DNA of 64,000 nucleotides from Paracidovorax anthurii. GTDB lineage: Bacteria; Pseudomonadota; Gammaproteobacteria; Burkholderiales; Burkholderiaceae_C. Numbering within the stretch: the first letter of the stretch is position 1; each line of letters begins with the position of its first letter. The notes under the pieces were generated by a model. That model saw only the letters and a list, made by a program, of their open reading frames with translations, searched no databases and had not been told where the DNA came from. The position numbers and the translations under genes were made by a program. Positions 60,071 to 64,000 of this stretch are shown here, in pieces. The stretch lies in the NCBI RefSeq assembly GCF_003269065.1, contig NZ_QLTA01000016.1, positions 1 to 64,000 of the forward strand, read 5' to 3'.

Positions 60071-60135
60071 ACATTGCAGCGGGCATGGAGCATTCCGACC
60101 GCCACCGCGCGCGGCGGCGCTCCTACACTGGCCGG

Positions 60136-61983
<1,848 letters not shown>

Positions 61984-62124
61984 CCTCCCACACGGCTGGC
62001 TGCTGGGCGGCGACGGCATCGGGGCGCGTCACGAAGCCGCTGGCAGGCCTCTGCCGGCGCGGGCCCCGGCCGAAGCGGCGCCATCAGCGCGCCGATGGCG
62101 GGCGGGCCTGCCGCGGCCCGGCGC

Positions 62125-62610
62125 TCACTGCAGGGTTTCCTTCGCGGCGGCCGGCAGGGGCAACGGCAGCACGGCAATCCCCTCCTCCAGCAGTTGCCGG
62201 GTTTCATGGGGGCTGGACTGCCCGCGTATGGGGCGGTCCTCCGCCTCGCCGTGGTGGATGCGCCGGGCCTCCCGGGCGAATCCCTGGCCCACGTCCTCGG
62301 TGTTCGCCATCACGTGCCGCGCCATGCGCAGCCACGCGGCCTGCAGGGCCTTCGCAGACGGGTCGTACACCGCCGTGTCCGCCTCCGCCCCGCCCGGTGC
62401 CGCCGGGGGCGCCTTCGGCGGATCGGCAGGGCTGGCGCCGCCGGAGCGCAGATTGAGGCGCGGAGCGCTCAGCCCCTTGCGGATCGCGGTGCTGCCGCAC
62501 ATCGGGCACTCCACGAGCCCGCGCGCCAGCTGGCCCTGGAAATCCTCTTCGGAAGCGAACCAGCCCTCGAAGGCATGGTCTTGCGCGCAATGGAGATCGA
62601 GCACCTTCAT
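62125..62610 (-). CDS. DUF1178 family protein
   Basis: The 161-residue protein starts MKVLDLHCAQDHAFEGWFAS and carries a zinc-ribbon-like CPMCGST (near residue 35), then a variable Pro/Ala linker and a helical C-terminus (LRMARHVMANTEDVGQGFAREARRIHHGE). The family function is unknown. It shares strand and order with DUF2818 and nuoN, a conserved arrangement in Comamonadaceae. Confidence 0.9.
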   Translation of the reverse strand: MKVLDLHCAQDHAFEGWFASEEDFQGQLARGLVECPMCGSTAIRKGLSAPRLNLRSGGASPADPPKAPPAAPGGAEADTAVYDPSAKALQAAWLRMARHVMANTEDVGQGFAREARRIHHGEAEDRPIRGQSSPHETRQLLEEGIAVLPLPLPAAAKETLQ

Positions 62611-62650
62611 GGATGACACCAGCGCCTCAGGCAGCGAAGCAGAAACGCCT

Positions 62651-62956
62651 TCAGCCCTTGCGGCGCAGCAGATAGCGATAAACGAAGCCCGGGAACGCCA
62701 GCGTGGCGAACAGGGCCGCCGTGACGGCGTAGAACTCCCAGCCCTGGGGCGCCACCTGCCCCGCGCGCTTCTCCAACAGCAAGCCCAGCGCGCCCACCAG
62801 GAAATACAGCAGCACCAGCTCGCCCAGGCGGGCCGCCAGCGGCTTGGCGGGAACGGCACGGGGCCCCACCACCAGCCAGCGCTGATTGCAGAAAGGCAGA
62901 TTGGCGGCCACCAGGGCCGCCACGATCACCCACCAGACAGATGCGGAAAGCGACAC
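62651..62956 (-). CDS. DUF2818 family membrane protein
   Basis: The 101-residue protein starts at GTG (62956) with VSLSASVWWVIVAALVAANLPF and has three or so hydrophobic segments, with a basic end FVYRYLLRRKG. DUF2818 proteins sit next to nuoN in many beta-proteobacteria, suggesting a link to complex I, but no role is proven. A GTG at 62986 is an alternative start. Confidence 0.88.
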   Translation of the reverse strand: MSLSASVWWVIVAALVAANLPFCNQRWLVVGPRAVPAKPLAARLGELVLLYFLVGALGLLLEKRAGQVAPQGWEFYAVTAALFATLAFPGFVYRYLLRRKG

Positions 62957-63103
62957 GGCGAAGGTCCGAAGTAACGGGAAACACACGGGGCACAGCCGGC
63001 AGGAACCGCAAGGCCCTTACCGCCCTGCCATGCGCTGGGCATGGCGTGGCGGGAACGGGAGGGTGCACTCATGCGGATGCAACTGGCACTGCACCACCCG
63101 TCA

Positions 63104-63233
63104 GAAGGCCGCGGAGCAGGCCAGGCCAGCGGACGCCGCGCAAGGGCCGCCCCGCCGCGCTGGCGTCGTCCCCCTTCCCGGCGATAGCCGAGAGAAGGGG
63201 GAAGGCGCGAAGCGCCACAGGGGGCTGTTGCTT
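63104..63233 (+). repeat. Gene-end dispersed repeat, copy 3 (next to nuoN)
   Basis: It runs GAAGGCCGCGGAGCAGGCCA, GGCCAGCGGACGCCGCG, then CTGGCGTCGTCCCCCTTCCC, a hairpin-rich GAGAAGGGGGAAGGCGCGAA and GCGCCACAGGGGGCTGTTG, to the nuoN stop codon at 63238. It is collinear with the copy at 53726-53832. It fills most of the gap between nuoN and DUF2818 and could act as a terminator inside that gene row. Confidence 0.8.
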
Positions 63234-63237
63234 CACT

Positions 63238-64000
63238 TCAAGTGGCCAGAGCACGCACCACGGCGTCGGCGCACAGGGCCATGAGCCCGCCGGGCACGAT
63301 GCCCAGGATCAGCACCAGCGCGCCGTTCACCGTCAGCACCATGCGCACGTCCAGCGGTGCGGACACGCTGGTGGCCGTGAGCGGCTCGTCGAAATACATC
63401 ACCTTCACGACGCGCAGGTAATAGAAGGCGCCGATCAGCGACATCATCACGGCGAAGACCGCCAGCCCGATGTACAGGCCCTGCCCCGAAGCGACGAGGG
63501 CCTGCAGCACGGCCAACTTGGCATAGAAGCCGACCATCGGCGGAATGCCGGCCAGCGAGAACAGGCAGACCGCCATCACGCCGGCGTAGAGCGGGCTGCG
63601 CTGGTTGAGCCCGGCGAGATCGGAAATCTCCTCGCTCTCGAACCCTTCGCGCGCCAGCAGCAGGATGATGCCGAAGCTCGCCAGCGTGGTCAGCACATAG
63701 GTCAGCACGTAGAACATGGCCGAGCTGTAGGCGTTCTCCACCGCATTGGTGTCCACGTTGCCGTTGACCACGCCCGAGAGCAGGCCCAGCAGCACGAAGC
63801 CCATCTGCGCGATCGTGGAATACGCCAGCATGCGCTTGAGGTTGGTCTGGGCGATGGCCGCGAGGTTGCCCACCAGCAGCGAGCCGATGGCCAGCACCGC
63901 GAGCATCTGCTGCCAGTCGATGGCGAGCGGCAGCAGGCCGTCCACCAGCAGGCGGATGGTGATCGCGAAGGCCGCCAGCTTGGGCGCGCCGCCGATCACC
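63238..64000 (-). CDS. nuoN: NADH-quinone oxidoreductase subunit N, C-terminal part
   Basis: The visible 253 residues run to the window edge, so the N-terminus lies beyond it. The antiporter-like fold is clear: [55 protein letters not shown] (with the conserved Lys-Arg of the proton channel) and [19 protein letters not shown]. NuoN is a proton-pumping membrane subunit of respiratory complex I. It is the last gene of the nuo operon. Confidence 0.95.
   Translation of the reverse strand, partial: VIGGAPKLAAFAITIRLLVDGLLPLAIDWQQMLAVLAIGSLLVGNLAAIAQTNLKRMLAYSTIAQMGFVLLGLLSGVVNGNVDTNAVENAYSSAMFYVLTYVLTTLASFGIILLLAREGFESEEISDLAGLNQRSPLYAGVMAVCLFSLAGIPPMVGFYAKLAVLQALVASGQGLYIGLAVFAVMMSLIGAFYYLRVVKVMYFDEPLTATSVSAPLDVRMVLTVNGALVLILGIVPGGLMALCADAVVRALAT

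Overview
The window is high-GC DNA from a beta-proteobacterium of the Comamonadaceae, most likely a plant-associated Acidovorax/Paracidovorax. The evidence is the conserved block pyrG-kdsA-eno-ftsB, the nuoN-DUF2818-DUF1178 order, Bug/TctC binding proteins, an IPTL-CTERM protein, and a perfect Hrp-type PIP box in front of an AT-richer gene. No rRNA, tRNA or CRISPR array is visible.

Layout. 0-0.5 kb is the 3' end of an IS5-type transposase. 0.5-18.6 kb is mostly housekeeping: methyltransferase, dapA, bamC, a metallo-beta-lactamase-fold hydrolase, roxA, slyD-like, dut, coaBC, pyrG, kdsA, eno, ftsB, hslO, a gamma-carbonic anhydrase and a DUF455 protein. It is interrupted by a DUF3289-like gene with an overlapping membrane-protein gene (12.35-13.67 kb). 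18.7-21.4 kb holds two tandem EAL/HDOD paralogues. 21.4-27.8 kb holds xerD, two TctC-type binding proteins, a TSUP permease, an unusual aspartate carbamoyltransferase paralogue and a divergent LysR regulator. 27.9-41.8 kb carries an AEC transporter, queG, tsaE, amiC, dedA, mutL, a glycerophosphodiesterase, two alpha/beta hydrolases and an HxlR/QorB redox pair.

The most striking locus is 42.1-43.7 kb. It contains a PIP box (TTCGC-N15-TTCGC) followed by a 485-residue protein with a Ser/Thr-rich N-terminus and a full-length nicotianamine-synthase-like domain. I interpret it as a candidate type III effector acting on metal chelation or SAM chemistry in the plant host. Next come miaA and a LolD/FtsX-type ABC transporter (44.9-48.3 kb). 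Its usual AttH/CrtC-like partner (52.5 kb) is separated from it by a surface-protein islet: an IPTL-CTERM protein, a collagen-like Gly-X-Thr protein whose stop overlaps the start of a family-2 glycosyltransferase (likely its modifier), and a PLP enzyme. 53.8-59.8 kb is a complete branched-chain amino-acid ABC operon with two near-duplicate binding proteins. The window closes with a lipid/peptide-type ABC exporter, DUF1178, DUF2818 and the 3' part of nuoN.

Two dispersed repeat families run through the window. One is a 43-bp element (RTGTCGCCG... ending in a GCTA-N-TAGC hairpin) found at least six times at constant length, both between genes and in frame inside genes. The other is a roughly 110-130 bp GC-rich element found directly after the stop codons of qorB, livM and nuoN, always in the same orientation relative to the gene.
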